Source: Nostoc sp. LEGE 06077 (GTDB lineage Bacteria; Cyanobacteriota; Cyanobacteriia; Cyanobacteriales; Nostocaceae). Taken from it: 64,000 nucleotides of DNA. The position numbers were made by a program, and so were the translations under genes. Of this stretch, positions 46,600 through 56,064 are shown in pieces (within the stretch, counting starts at the first letter, position 1; each line of letters opens with the position of its first letter). Location: positions 124,001 through 188,000 of the forward strand of contig NZ_JADEWI010000002.1 of assembly GCF_015207705.1 (NCBI RefSeq), in the 5' to 3' direction. Below the pieces are notes generated by a model. The model was not told where the DNA came from. It made no database searches and was given only the letters and a program-made list of their open reading frames with translations.

Positions 46600-48870
46600 T
46601 TATTGACCTGATTGATCTGGAATTGTGAAATAGAAGTTCGAGCCTTGACCCGGTTCTGACTCAACCCAGATACGTCCGCCGTGGCGTTCTATGATTTTCT
46701 TACATATTGCTAAACCAATACCAGTACCTGGATACTTACTTCTACCATGTAAGCGCTGAAAAATGACAAAAATACGTTCAGCGTACTGTGCTTCTAAGCC
46801 AATTCCATTATCTTTTACAGAGAATAGCCATCCATTTTGAGTGCTGAGTGCTGAATGCTGAGTGCTGAATGCTGAGTGCTGAATGCTGAGTGCTGTTAGC
46901 GGTAGCGGGGCGTTCAGCCCGTGGGGAGTAATTGAGTTTTGAGTAGTATATTCTCCCTTGCTTGCTTGTTCCCCTACTTCATCTGTCATAACAGCCTCAA
47001 TATGAATCCGTGGTGGTATTTCTCGGCGGAATTTGATGGCGTTAGCGATGAGGTTTTGCAATACTTGTGTTAGTTGTGTGGGATCGGCTGTGATTATTGG
47101 TAGATGATTATATGTAATTTCTGCGCCACTATCTTCTATAGCAAATTTTAGATTAGCGATCGCCTGCTGTAAAATTTCTGCACAATCAACTTGCACAAAG
47201 GGTTGTCCACGGGTAGTCACTCGTGAATAATTCAACAAGTCGTTGATCAGGTTTTGCATTCGCCGCGCTCCATCTACGGCATAGTTGATAAACTGATCGG
47301 CAGTTGCATCAAGTTGGTTGCTGTATTTCCTCTCTAGTAGCTGTAAATAACTTGTCACCATCCGCAACGGTTCTTGCAAATCATGAGAAGCTACATAGGC
47401 GAACTGCTCTAACTCTGAATTAGAACGTGCTAATTCTTGAACATGGCGGGTTTCTTGTTCTAAAAGTTGCGCTTGGGATAAGGCTATACCAATTTGATTA
47501 GCTAACTGGAGTAATAATTGCGTTTCAACGTTGTTCCAGTGGCGGGGGTGAGCGCACTGATGAGCAATTAATAACCCCCAAATCCCATCTCGAATCAAAA
47601 TTGGTACTACGAGGTTAGCTTTGACAGCAAGCTGCTGAAGAAATTGCCGATGACATTCTCGAATGTTAGCTTTTTCAACATCAACAATGGCACTGATGCG
47701 TCCTTGTCGATATTTTTCTACGTAGTCTTGTTGAAAACAAGGGTCAAGAATGTTTTGGCCTAAAACCACAGGCCAGCCTGGTAGAGCGGCTTCTTTGACT
47801 ACTGTACCTGAACCATCAGGCCAAAGCTGAAAAATCAATACTCGGTCAGCGTGCAGCAGTTTTTGAACTTCTTGAACTGTCGTTTGCAGAATTTCTTCTA
47901 ATTGTAAGGATTCTCGAATTTTGATGGTGATTTCGGCAAATAATTGCGATCGCAAATTCTGCCGTTTAAGTTCTTCTTCTGCTTGCTTGCGGTCAGTTAC
48001 ATCCAGGGTGACACCAATCATCCGCATTGGCTGATTATCAGCATCGTAGATGACAGTACCCCGTGTTAATATCCAATGAATACTGTTATCATCCGGCCAA
48101 ATACAGCGATATTCTGCTTCATAATCGCCGTGATTTTCTATAGCTTGTCTGACACACTCTTGCATATTCGAGCGATCGTCAGGATGAATACATTCCAACA
48201 GCTTACTATAGGTAAACTCGGTTTCTGAAGACAGACCAAAGTTGATATAGCACTGACTAGAAGCAGATAATTCCCATGTTTTCAGGTCAAGTTGCCAAGA
48301 ACCAAGTTTAGCCGCCTGTAATGCTAACTTCAGTCTTTGGTCACTTTCTCGCAAAAATGTCTCCGTTTGCTGTCTTTCGGCTAAATTCCGCCTTAGTTCT
48401 AACTGACTAATTACCTGACGACCTAAAGCCGACAGCGCCTCTACTTGTTGTTGGCTCAGTTCCCGTGGTGTTGGGTCAATTGCACAGAGAGTTCCTAATA
48501 TCTGTCCGTCAGGTGAAATCAAAGGAACACCTGCATAAAACCGCACATAAGGATAGCCCGTCACTGCCGGATTTGCCGCATACCTTGCGTCTTCTAATGT
48601 ATCTTTAATAACTACAACATCTTTACGTTCTAAGCAAAGATACGATAGTCCAACATTCCGGGGCATTTCTGGCACATCAATACCAAGCTTGGCTTTGAAC
48701 CATTGACGGTCTTGATCAATGAAATTTACCAAAGCGATAGAAGTACCACAAATAAAAGCCGCTAATTGGGCAAGATTATCGTAGGCTTGCTCTGGTTCAG
48801 TATCAAGAATCTGATATCGGCGCAGAGCTTCTATTCTCGCCTGTTCATGATTATACAATTCAGCTTGCAT
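46600..48870 (-). CDS. GAF-PAS-GAF histidine kinase, probable dual-cysteine cyanobacteriochrome
   Basis: 756 aa, soluble. GAF1 (about 20-160) has no bilin cysteine. A PAS domain (about 175-300) follows. GAF2 (about 310-465) has the features of cyanobacteriochromes: a DXCF motif DPCF (Cys378) and a canonical Cys-His (Cys406-His407 in IRECHRQFL), 28 residues apart, then [10 protein letters not shown] and [17 protein letters not shown]. HisKA (His496 in [11 protein letters not shown]) and HATPase (N box [10 protein letters not shown]1 [18 protein letters not shown]) complete the kinase. About 45 residues between the N box and G1 (631-680) derive from an intergenic repeat. First gene of the phosphorelay unit. 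Confidence 0.88.
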   Translation of the reverse strand: MQAELYNHEQARIEALRRYQILDTEPEQAYDNLAQLAAFICGTSIALVNFIDQDRQWFKAKLGIDVPEMPRNVGLSYLCLERKDVVVIKDTLEDARYAANPAVTGYPYVRFYAGVPLISPDGQILGTLCAIDPTPRELSQQQVEALSALGRQVISQLELRRNLAERQQTETFLRESDQRLKLALQAAKLGSWQLDLKTWELSASSQCYINFGLSSETEFTYSKLLECIHPDDRSNMQECVRQAIENHGDYEAEYRCIWPDDNSIHWILTRGTVIYDADNQPMRMIGVTLDVTDRKQAEEELKRQNLRSQLFAEITIKIRESLQLEEILQTTVQEVQKLLHADRVLIFQLWPDGSGTVVKEAALPGWPVVLGQNILDPCFQQDYVEKYRQGRISAIVDVEKANIRECHRQFLQQLAVKANLVVPILIRDGIWGLLIAHQCAHPRHWNNVETQLLLQLANQIGIALSQAQLLEQETRHVQELARSNSELEQFAYVASHDLQEPLRMVTSYLQLLERKYSNQLDATADQFINYAVDGARRMQNLINDLLNYSRVTTRGQPFVQVDCAEILQQAIANLKFAIEDSGAEITYNHLPIITADPTQLTQVLQNLIANAIKFRREIPPRIHIEAVMTDEVGEQASKGEYTTQNSITPHGLNAPLPLTALSIQHSAFSTQHSALSTQNGWLFSVKDNGIGLEAQYAERIFVIFQRLHGRSKYPGTGIGLAICKKIIERHGGRIWVESEPGQGSNFYFTIPDQSGQ
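46831..46980 (-). repeat. Intergenic-type repeat captured inside the kinase ATPase domain
   Basis: Contains a run of 7-bp units alternating AGCACTC and AGCATTC (46838-46900), preceded by a GC-rich piece (CCCCACGGGCTGAACGCC) and AACTCAATTACTCC, an assembly common between genes in Nostoc. Here it is read in frame as [15 protein letters not shown] and related residues. Confidence 0.85.
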
Positions 48871-49101
48871 TAATTTTTGGGAAAAGCTTAAAAAAGGTTT
48901 GATTAAAAGTTTTGAAAAATGTGCTTTTTTATAATCAGTTAACTAACTCTGACTTTTCAGCAGAGTTGGTTGAGATTTTTGGGTTGTAAACAAGAAAGCG
49001 ATCGCCCCGCATTCTAACATTAGGGATAATTCTAGTGTAGGCAAAATAGAGTGGGCAATGGGCAATAGGGAGTAGTGAAGAAAACCTACACCCTGACACC
49101 C

Positions 49102-49746
49102 CTATACCCCTACCAAAGCCACCTCTCGCAACTTAGCACTCAATTCGCACAGATTACCTGTATTGATTCGGTAACTTAAAGGATGGCCAATCAATCGCGC
49201 TGTGCTGTGATAGAGAGTTTCAAGCTCAATTAAGCCATTTTCCCGCAGAGTCCGCCCCGTAGAAACCAAATCTACAATTGCTTCTGACATTCCTGTAATG
49301 GGGCCAAGTTCCACTGAACCGGATAATGGCACTATTTCTACAGGTAAATCTAAACTTTGGAAATATTCCCTAGCACAATTCACATACTTAGAAGCAATTC
49401 GACAATGCGGCGGGAAATCTAAAGGTGATTTATAAGGACTTGATGCTTTAACTGCTACCGACATACGACAATAGCCAAACTGCAAATCAACTAAATGTGC
49501 AACTTGTGGCTGTTTCTCGCGCAACACATCGTAACCAACAATACCCAACTGTGCCTGACCATATTCTACATAGACAGGTACATCCTGGGCGCGTACCAAC
49601 AAACCCTTAGCTTGTCCACTAGCATCAAGAATCTGGAGTTGGCGATTTCCAGAATCTAAAAAAGCACTAAAATCTAATCCCACAGATTGTAATAGGCGGA
49701 TGCTATTTTTCAGTAGTTCCCCTTTCGGTAGTGCAACAGTCAACAT
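49102..49746 (-). CDS. hisG: ATP phosphoribosyltransferase, short form
   Basis: 214 aa, the short form that needs HisZ as regulatory partner. First step of histidine synthesis: ATP plus PRPP to phosphoribosyl-ATP. N-terminal [15 protein letters not shown], the middle [23 protein letters not shown] and the PRPP loop region [21 protein letters not shown] are intact. HisZ is not in the window. It is divergent from an OmpR regulator gene with 76 bp between the starts. Confidence 0.94.
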   Translation of the reverse strand: MLTVALPKGELLKNSIRLLQSVGLDFSAFLDSGNRQLQILDASGQAKGLLVRAQDVPVYVEYGQAQLGIVGYDVLREKQPQVAHLVDLQFGYCRMSVAVKASSPYKSPLDFPPHCRIASKYVNCAREYFQSLDLPVEIVPLSGSVELGPITGMSEAIVDLVSTGRTLRENGLIELETLYHSTARLIGHPLSYRINTGNLCELSAKLREVALVGV

Positions 49747-49822
49747 TCTTTTTCTTGATATCCTTAGTGTGTTGGCAGTTCATTTATTATTGAGAATATC
49801 TCGATTGCTTACCATAAGCAGC

Positions 49823-50521
49823 ATGAGAATTTTATTAGTTGACGATGAAGTAGAGTTAACAGACCCTTTAAGTCGCGTATTAACTCGTGAAGGTTACACT
49901 GTGGATGCAGCTTATGATGGGACGAATGGTAGTCAACTGGCAACAGCCAGTAATTATGACTTACTAATTTTAGATTGGATGTTACCAGGAAAAACCGGGT
50001 TAGAGATTTGCTACGAAGTGCGACGACAAGGCAAAAATACGCCTGTGCTGTTTCTCACTGCCAAAGATACTTTAGACGATCGCGTGCAAGGTTTAGACGC
50101 TGGTGCAGATGATTATTTAGTCAAACCCTTTGAATTACGAGAGTTATTAGCACGAGTCCGGGCTTTATTACGTCGTGGTGGTTTGCAAACCTATGAAACT
50201 ACTCCAGGAAGGCTGGTTGTTGCTGATTTAGAACTTGATTGTGATAACCAAGTTGCTTACCGTCAAGGACGCATTATTGAACTATCGCAAAAAGAAAGCC
50301 AACTGCTGCAATACTTCATGGAACACACAGGACAGTTGCTAACTCATGCCCAAATTATGGAACATCTCTGGCAAGATGAAGAACAACCAAGTAGCAATGT
50401 CATAGCTGCATTAATTCGCCTATTGCGTCGAAAAATTGAAGTAGGGAAAGAAGCTACTTTAATTCACACAGTTTACGGAAAGGGCTATCGCTTTGGTACT
50501 GCTTTTGTAGAGTCAATGTGA
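49823..50521 (+). CDS. OmpR-type response regulator
   Basis: 232 aa from ATG 49823 (MRILLVDDEVEL); upstream in-frame codons overlap the hisG start and are not family-like. Receiver with Asp in LILDWMLPGKTG, Thr in FLTAKD and Lys in DYLVKPF, then a winged-helix domain (LSQKESQLLQYFMEHTGQLL ... VYGKGYRFG). No kinase gene is adjacent, so it is an orphan. I cannot assign it to RpaA, RpaB or another named cyanobacterial regulator. Confidence 0.9.
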   Translation: MRILLVDDEVELTDPLSRVLTREGYTVDAAYDGTNGSQLATASNYDLLILDWMLPGKTGLEICYEVRRQGKNTPVLFLTAKDTLDDRVQGLDAGADDYLVKPFELRELLARVRALLRRGGLQTYETTPGRLVVADLELDCDNQVAYRQGRIIELSQKESQLLQYFMEHTGQLLTHAQIMEHLWQDEEQPSSNVIAALIRLLRRKIEVGKEATLIHTVYGKGYRFGTAFVESM

Positions 50522-50551
50522 GAGTAACAAAACTAAGTGTATTTTGATGAT

Positions 50552-50593
50552 AAAAAAATTGGGCAAGAAGTGTGTGGCCACTTCTTAACCCAA
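50552..50593 (-). terminator. Terminator of the PEP-CTERM gene
   Basis: On the minus strand TTGGG..AAGAAGTG pairs with CACTTCTT..CCCAA, followed by T7 (A7 at 50552-50558). It lies about 45 bases past the stop codon at 50635 and also faces the convergent regulator gene. Confidence 0.85.
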
Positions 50594-50634
50594 TATCTAA
50601 CTCAATTATGAGAACTTAACAGTATTACCTAAGC

Positions 50635-51624
50635 TTACACATCATCTTTTTTGTTTTTCTTCTTCAGTCTTAAAGCACTTAGACCAAACAAGCCTAAAGC
50701 TGCCATTGTGCTAGGTTCAGGTACTGATTTAAGTTCAGTCTGAGTAGGTGGTTCAATATTAATTGGAGGTGCTGGTGCTGGTGCTGGTGCGGGTTCTGGC
50801 GCTGGTGCGGGTTCAGGTGCAGGCGCTGGTGCTGGTTCTGGTGCAGGCGCTGGTGCTGGTTCTGGTTCTGGTGCTGGTGCTGGTGCTGGTGCGGGCGCTG
50901 GTGCTGGTGCTGGTTCTGGTGCGGGTGCTGGTGCGGGTGCTGGTTCTGGTGCGGGTGCAGGCTCAGGTGCGGGCGCTGGTACTGGTGCTGGTGCAGGCGC
51001 GGGTACTGGTGTTGGTATAGCTATACCTGCGAGTTTGCTACTTCCATCACGACTAGAGTCGGGAAGCCCAACACTCATTACACGTAAGCCGAAGTCTTGA
51101 TTGAGAAATTGATCGAGAGTTAAGGCTGCTGTCTTGTGGGATAAAACAAAGGTGGCTGTTTGAAAGTCATCTGTTCCGCCTTTTAAACCTTGCTCACCAA
51201 TTTCTACGCCAAATTCAAATGTATGAGTATTTCCATCACCATTTAGATTAGCTTGACCAACTTTCTCAAGCTTCCCCTTATCACTAAAGTCTGTTGTTGT
51301 TATAGGTGTGCCACCCAGACCTGCGACTTGGAGACCAGATAGAAGCGAGTTATCTTTAATATTGAAGAAAACTCCGCGGATGTCGCCAATATTTTTATAG
51401 GTTGCGTCAGTCAAAAATTCTACTTTAAACTGAACTTTTCCAGCACCCGCGATGGAATCATCCAATGTATATCTAACTTGTAGTGGATCGCCTGTAAAGT
51501 TAGTGGAAGTAAAACTCATGGATGCAGCATCTGCTTGAGACATTTGCCCGGCCATAACCACGGCTAAAGACGACAAACCACAAGTGATATAACCGATTAG
51601 TTTTTGTGAATTAATTTGAGCCAT
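50635..51624 (-). CDS. PEP-CTERM secreted protein with Pro-Ala-Glu spacer
   Basis: 329 aa. Signal peptide (LIGYITCGLSSLAVVMAGQMSQADA) is followed by a beta-rich domain of about 170 residues. A stretch of about 85 residues made only of Pro, Ala, Glu and Val (units PAPAPEPAP, near 50770-51020) and a C-terminal sorting signal come next: VPEPST, a hydrophobic helix (MAALGLFGLSALRL) and a basic tail. The PEP-CTERM signal implies processing by an exosortase and delivery to the cell surface. The Pro-rich part would be an extended wall-spanning spacer. The globular domain is not recognised. Confidence 0.88.
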   Translation of the reverse strand: MAQINSQKLIGYITCGLSSLAVVMAGQMSQADAASMSFTSTNFTGDPLQVRYTLDDSIAGAGKVQFKVEFLTDATYKNIGDIRGVFFNIKDNSLLSGLQVAGLGGTPITTTDFSDKGKLEKVGQANLNGDGNTHTFEFGVEIGEQGLKGGTDDFQTATFVLSHKTAALTLDQFLNQDFGLRVMSVGLPDSSRDGSSKLAGIAIPTPVPAPAPAPVPAPAPEPAPAPEPAPAPAPAPEPAPAPAPAPAPAPAPEPEPAPAPAPEPAPAPAPEPAPAPEPAPAPAPAPPINIEPPTQTELKSVPEPSTMAALGLFGLSALRLKKKNKKDDV

Positions 51625-52181
51625 TTTTTCAAAATCTCTTTTTACTTGTGAAAAATTTCATAGTAAACTCACTTTCAAAATTAGATTTTGAAGCTATGAC
51701 AAACTGAGCCTATAAATTGCTTTTAAAAAGCTAATCTATTCTTGTAAATGAGTATTTAATTCTCTGTTAGCTCATTTAGTTTGTATACCAGCAATCTTTA
51801 CTTGCTAGTGAGTTCAATGGAAGATGCACTGAATATCAATCTCTGAATTTTTGCTTTTCAGTGGTTAATAGATATAATTTGGCACAACAATTGTCAGTAG
51901 TCTATAGTTTATCGATTTATTCATCAGAGCTTTAATTTCAACTATATAAAGAAACTTTTTTATATATTTATTAGCTGTTCCCAGGGTTTATACTTAAAGC
52001 TAAATCCAGAATTAATACAAAAGATTTTCTTTATTATTTATGACATTCACTATTTTAAAATGTCCTCACTTCTGTAGATACAGTTAGAAGATTTAGAAAT
52101 AAGTTAGATAAACCAAGCTAGGAACAGCAGGAGAGAGGATTAGAAGCTATTCTGAATATAGAGAAGGTAAATATTTCAGAT
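51625..52181. other. Intergenic region upstream of the PEP-CTERM gene
   Basis: 557 bp, AT-rich, between two leftward genes. No coding frame, hairpin terminator or known repeat seen. Presumably promoter and leader of the PEP-CTERM gene plus the 3' flank of the acyltransferase gene. Confidence 0.5.
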
Positions 52182-53219
52182 CTATAGGTTGAAACTACTC
52201 AACATTTGATTGAGTTGAGTTTGTAGTTTATCCCGAAAATTTTGCGCCTGTTGATAAGTAAATGCACGGTCTTTACCCGAATTTATCTGCTGTTCTAAAG
52301 GCTGAATAAAATATTGCAACCTAGTTTTCATCGCCCAAACTCCCATTGAGGGAAATAAAAGCAAAATCAACATTAACGGAGATATGGGTAAGAATGGTAG
52401 CTTGATGATTCGTTGTAATTTTTTACTATTAATAGCCCAAGGATGTAAAAACTCGCTACCGATGCAAACTACTGGCAAAATCGGGATATGATAGCGATCG
52501 CTTAACTGCATAAAGCTGACATCGAATTTTTGTAGTTGATGGCGTTTTTGCCAACCTTTACCCGGCCCGCGGATACCTTCGGGTGCATATAGTAAAATTT
52601 TACCTTGGGCGATCGCTGTCTCAAAATCACCAATCTCCGCCCGTACTCCACCTAAAACCTGTGACCATTGCGCCGGTAGCCACCAAATTATCCAAGGATG
52701 TTCAAATAAAGATACGCTGGCTAATGGTTGCACCACCCATCCCCGTGCTTCACTTAATAAATAGCCCAAAGTCAAAAAATCCCACGGAAAACACATCCCG
52801 GCATGATTCATAGCCACAATCATTGACCCTGTTTGTGGTAAGTTAGCAATTTGTTGCAGTTCTCCCCGAAAATAATATTTAACGATGGGCGCTAAAATTT
52901 CTTGGCGAAAAGCTTGTTGATAGTTGGGATTAAATTCTCCGACTTCTTTTCTCGGTAAACGACAACCTAAGCGCAACCATCGCATCAACAGTGCTAAATA
53001 AAACCCACAAGGTATCAAAAATAATATATATTCCCACCAATTCCAACCATCGGGGTCACTATGATAATGTTGCCAGTGACGGTTAAACAAAACTAACCAC
53101 CCTGGTGGATACCAAAGGCAAAACCAATCAAACCAGCAAAATTGATAGCCTTTGTCTGATAATGTTTCTCGCGGTTGGTTAGGAATGTTTTCCGAATGTT
53201 GATTAATCACAACGGTCAT
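52182..53219 (-). CDS. Lysophospholipid acyltransferase (PlsC-like) family protein
   Basis: 345 aa from ATG 53219 (MTVVINQHSENIP). A membrane segment (about residues 60-80) precedes an acyltransferase domain. Motif I is NHAGMCFPWD, with seven rather than four residues between His and Asp; motif III is APEGIRGPGKGW and motif IV ILPVVCIG. These place it in the wider PlsC/DGAT-like group that acylates lipids at the membrane. Acceptor unknown. Neighbouring genes give no hint. Confidence 0.8.
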   Translation of the reverse strand: MTVVINQHSENIPNQPRETLSDKGYQFCWFDWFCLWYPPGWLVLFNRHWQHYHSDPDGWNWWEYILFLIPCGFYLALLMRWLRLGCRLPRKEVGEFNPNYQQAFRQEILAPIVKYYFRGELQQIANLPQTGSMIVAMNHAGMCFPWDFLTLGYLLSEARGWVVQPLASVSLFEHPWIIWWLPAQWSQVLGGVRAEIGDFETAIAQGKILLYAPEGIRGPGKGWQKRHQLQKFDVSFMQLSDRYHIPILPVVCIGSEFLHPWAINSKKLQRIIKLPFLPISPLMLILLLFPSMGVWAMKTRLQYFIQPLEQQINSGKDRAFTYQQAQNFRDKLQTQLNQMLSSFNL

Positions 53220-53406
53220 GCAGATTAGGCAACAGTACACTTAAGTGTATATCTTAGATGGTCATTTTTAGCATCTATCTGGGACTATGGATTATATGTA
53301 GTGTTGGTTGATAGACAAGAGCGATCGCCCCATATTATAAGTCCACCAAATCAACACTGTGTCAGTGATAGAATAATATGAGTCCGCACTTAAATTTCCT
53401 CTGTAA

Positions 53407-53883
53407 ATGAATAAAGTATTGGATGAAACCCTTTCGCTTGAAATTGCTAAACGCATCAAAAGTAAGGCCAATCAAACTTTTGATAATGCTTACAAAGCAG
53501 CATTATCCACAGAGGGAGCAATTTATGTTCAAGGGTTTTTAGTTTATTCAGGTAAACCCTATCGACCTGTTGAACACGGTTGGATTGAATTAAAGGATAC
53601 CTCTGCTGAAGACTCCATTACACGCATCATTGACCCCAACCTACCCCACATCCGTAAAACCAACGAAGAACTTTGGTATTTTCCAGCACAAAGTTTGAGT
53701 GCTAAAAAGCTAAAAGCCATCATCGAAGAATCAAAAGAAGATTATCCCGAAGATGACCCCCTACCAATTTATGGCACAACACCTTACGAATATTATGGTG
53801 ATGTCATGTTAGGTGGTAAAGAATATTTAGCAGCTTATCAAGCCGCCGAAGCTAAATGCAAAGAGTTAAAAGAACTTAATTAA
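53407..53883 (+). CDS. Hypothetical protein, 158 aa
   Basis: Not recognised. Soluble, acidic, no signal peptide or membrane helix. It contains QGFLVYSGKPYRPVEHGWIEL and a predicted alpha/beta mix, ending in a charged helix (AEAKCKELKELN). The start ATG 53407 is the first in frame. Conserved-looking composition and good codon structure support a real gene. Confidence 0.7.
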   Translation: MNKVLDETLSLEIAKRIKSKANQTFDNAYKAALSTEGAIYVQGFLVYSGKPYRPVEHGWIELKDTSAEDSITRIIDPNLPHIRKTNEELWYFPAQSLSAKKLKAIIEESKEDYPEDDPLPIYGTTPYEYYGDVMLGGKEYLAAYQAAEAKCKELKELN

Positions 53884-53943
53884 AATTAACTCATAATTAC
53901 CAACTTTCTCAATTTCCCCAAGGCTAATTCTATTGACAATTGA

Positions 53944-54351
53944 CTAATAAGATTTCCCATCGCTACCAAAGTATTCTCGATAGCTACAAATTTTATTTCC
54001 ACACACATCAAAAGAAACTGCAACACGGTTTTTGTAAGGTTGTCCTAATAACAACCCTTCATCACGAAACTCAAACACAACAGTTGTCTCATTACTAGTA
54101 ACGCGGTCAACAGAAGTTAAGGTAATTCCCGAACTGAATGATTCAGAAACATATTGCAAAAACTCTTGGGCGCGTTCTTTCCCCTCATTCAACCCGTGGA
54201 ACTTTCCCATCGGAAACCAAAAGGTAAAATCTTCTGTAAGCATATCGAGAAATGCTTGCCATTCTCCCGTAGCTAGACCAGATGTAAAATAATCAAATGC
54301 TTGATGAGCAACTTTTAAAGTGTTTGCAGGGTCTTGGGTCATCATACTCAA
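53944..54351 (-). CDS. SnoaL/NTF2-like small protein
   Basis: 135 aa cone-shaped-fold protein of the SnoaL/ketosteroid-isomerase-like superfamily: an N-terminal helix (AHQAFDYFTSGLATGEWQAFLDML), TEDFTFWFPMGKFHG, and the last strand pair ending KICSYREYFGSDG. Members range from isomerases and cyclases to pure ligand binders, so no reaction can be given. It is divergent from the Rieske oxygenase gene across 330 bp and opens the metabolic block that runs to 61.7 kb. Confidence 0.8.
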   Translation of the reverse strand: MSMMTQDPANTLKVAHQAFDYFTSGLATGEWQAFLDMLTEDFTFWFPMGKFHGLNEGKERAQEFLQYVSESFSSGITLTSVDRVTSNETTVVFEFRDEGLLLGQPYKNRVAVSFDVCGNKICSYREYFGSDGKSY

Positions 54352-54681
54352 TTAGTTATAGCAGTTATAGCGTTTCTCGTTTTCGTAAATATTAAGTAGC
54401 CTAAAGCACCAGCACATCACAAGGTACATTATCCCGTAAGGTAGGCATTTTCAATAAAAATCTCAATTAATCTAAAATATAGTAGTTAATGCTTACCTGA
54501 TAAATATCTAAGTTGTTTCTAAAATCAAATATGAATTATATAAAATTGTTTATGATGGATATCTATACAACAAATAAATATTTCCTAACGCAAAATTTGT
54601 AATTTATCATAAACCACAAATCCAACTAATACAATTTACTATTTTTTAGTATTTCTCTAGCTAAAACCTGCGGAAAAAGAT
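54352..54681. other. Divergent promoter region of the metabolic block
   Basis: 330 bp between the SnoaL-like and Rieske genes, strongly AT-rich. It should hold two divergent promoters. No repeat, hairpin or operator recognised. Confidence 0.5.
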
Positions 54682-56022
54682 ATGACAACCATGCCTCATC
54701 AACCAAGAACTGATGCTTTAGCAACACCAGATAACAATCAAGCATTTGATTGGAAAAATTGCTGGTATCCTATCGCTTTTATCCAAGACTTACCAAAAGA
54801 ATATCCTTACAGATTTTCTCTCTATGATGAACCTTTGGTTTTGTTTACAAATCAAGAGGGAAAATTAGGATGTTTAACAGATCGTTGCTCCCATCGTGGT
54901 GCTAGACTTTCTGATGGGCAAATTATTGATGGCAAAATTGAGTGCTTATATCATGGCTGGCAATTTGGGACTGATGGTCAATGTCTGCATATTCCGCAAT
55001 TACCTGAAGATGCCAAAATTCCCGCAAACGCCTGTGTGAAATCTTTTCCAATTGTAGAACGTCAAGGTATTGTTTGGATGTGGGCTGGAGAAGAAAAACC
55101 TGCTGAGGAATTAATTCCCACAATACCAGAGTTAGATCAGCCAGGTTTGTTCTGTACAGATTACATTAGAGATTTACCTTATGACCAGACATATTTTATT
55201 GAAAATATCATTGATCCAGCCCACGTTTTTATTAGCCATGATGGTATCCTCGGCAAGCGAGAAAATGCCCAACCACTAGAAATAGAAGTTATTGATAGTT
55301 CAATTCAGGGAATTCGTAGCCGCTGGCGGGGAATACGGCAGCCAAATCAGCCTTGGATTTCTATAGATTTTATTGCGCCAAATTTAATTATTTATAAGTT
55401 TGGTAATCAAGAAAAAGGTAGATTTGGTGGAACAGTTTTATATTCACTTCCTTTGAGTAAAGAAAGATGCCGAATTTTCCTGAGAAATTATGGAAATATG
55501 TTTACCTGGCAAATGAAGCTAATGCCGAAATGGCTAGACCATATCTTGATACGAAATTTAATTTTAGAAGGTGATTTACAGGTTGTTGTCGAACAAAAAA
55601 GACAACTTCAGCGCTTGGGTAAAAGCCTCAAAGACGTTTATTTACCACTTAAAACTTCTGATACCTTAGTAATTGAATACCGCAAATGGTTAGACAGATT
55701 TGGTGAGGGTTTACCATTTTATCAAGGTTATTCTTCGGCTAAAAACTTTCATCCAGATGAGTTACCAGAAAATTCCTTGACCTTAGATAGACTGTCACAA
55801 CATACCCAAATATGTAGTTCTTGCAATCAAGCTTATCAGGTGACACAGCTAGTCAAACAAATTTCCCTTGGGGGAGCGATCGCCCTCACGGCTTTAGCTA
55901 TACTTACAGATAACTCTTGGGTTTCGCCTGTGGCTGTTACAGCTGCATTACTCGCAGTAGCTTTAGCCTTCGCCGCACAAAAATTAAAAACTAAGTTTGA
56001 ACGTGCTTATACTCGGCATTAG
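54682..56022 (+). CDS. PaO/Tic55-like Rieske oxygenase
   Basis: 446 aa. N-terminal Rieske 2Fe-2S site C-x-H (CSHRGARL) and C-x2-H (CLYHGWQFG); mononuclear iron site with HVFISH (NIIDPAHVFISHDG). A C-terminal region carries CSSC followed by two membrane helices (about residues 390-435). The C-terminal Cys pair plus membrane anchor is the mark of the pheophorbide a oxygenase / TIC55 / PTC52 group of oxygenases rather than soluble ring-hydroxylating dioxygenases. Substrate unknown; chlorophyll-related compounds are one possibility from the family. It is followed 42 bp later by a cupin gene on the same strand. Confidence 0.9.
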   Translation: MTTMPHQPRTDALATPDNNQAFDWKNCWYPIAFIQDLPKEYPYRFSLYDEPLVLFTNQEGKLGCLTDRCSHRGARLSDGQIIDGKIECLYHGWQFGTDGQCLHIPQLPEDAKIPANACVKSFPIVERQGIVWMWAGEEKPAEELIPTIPELDQPGLFCTDYIRDLPYDQTYFIENIIDPAHVFISHDGILGKRENAQPLEIEVIDSSIQGIRSRWRGIRQPNQPWISIDFIAPNLIIYKFGNQEKGRFGGTVLYSLPLSKERCRIFLRNYGNMFTWQMKLMPKWLDHILIRNLILEGDLQVVVEQKRQLQRLGKSLKDVYLPLKTSDTLVIEYRKWLDRFGEGLPFYQGYSSAKNFHPDELPENSLTLDRLSQHTQICSSCNQAYQVTQLVKQISLGGAIALTALAILTDNSWVSPVAVTAALLAVALAFAAQKLKTKFERAYTRH

Positions 56023-56064
56023 TGTTTAAACTAAATAAAACATTTGTTATGAATAAATTAGTGG

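Noticed and set aside
46838-46900. Possible CRISPR array
   Set aside because: Units are 7 bp with no spacers; it is a heptamer tandem repeat inside a coding sequence.
50763-51020. Plus-strand frame of repeated Val-Leu
   Set aside because: It is the antisense of the Pro-Ala spacer of the PEP-CTERM protein; low complexity only.
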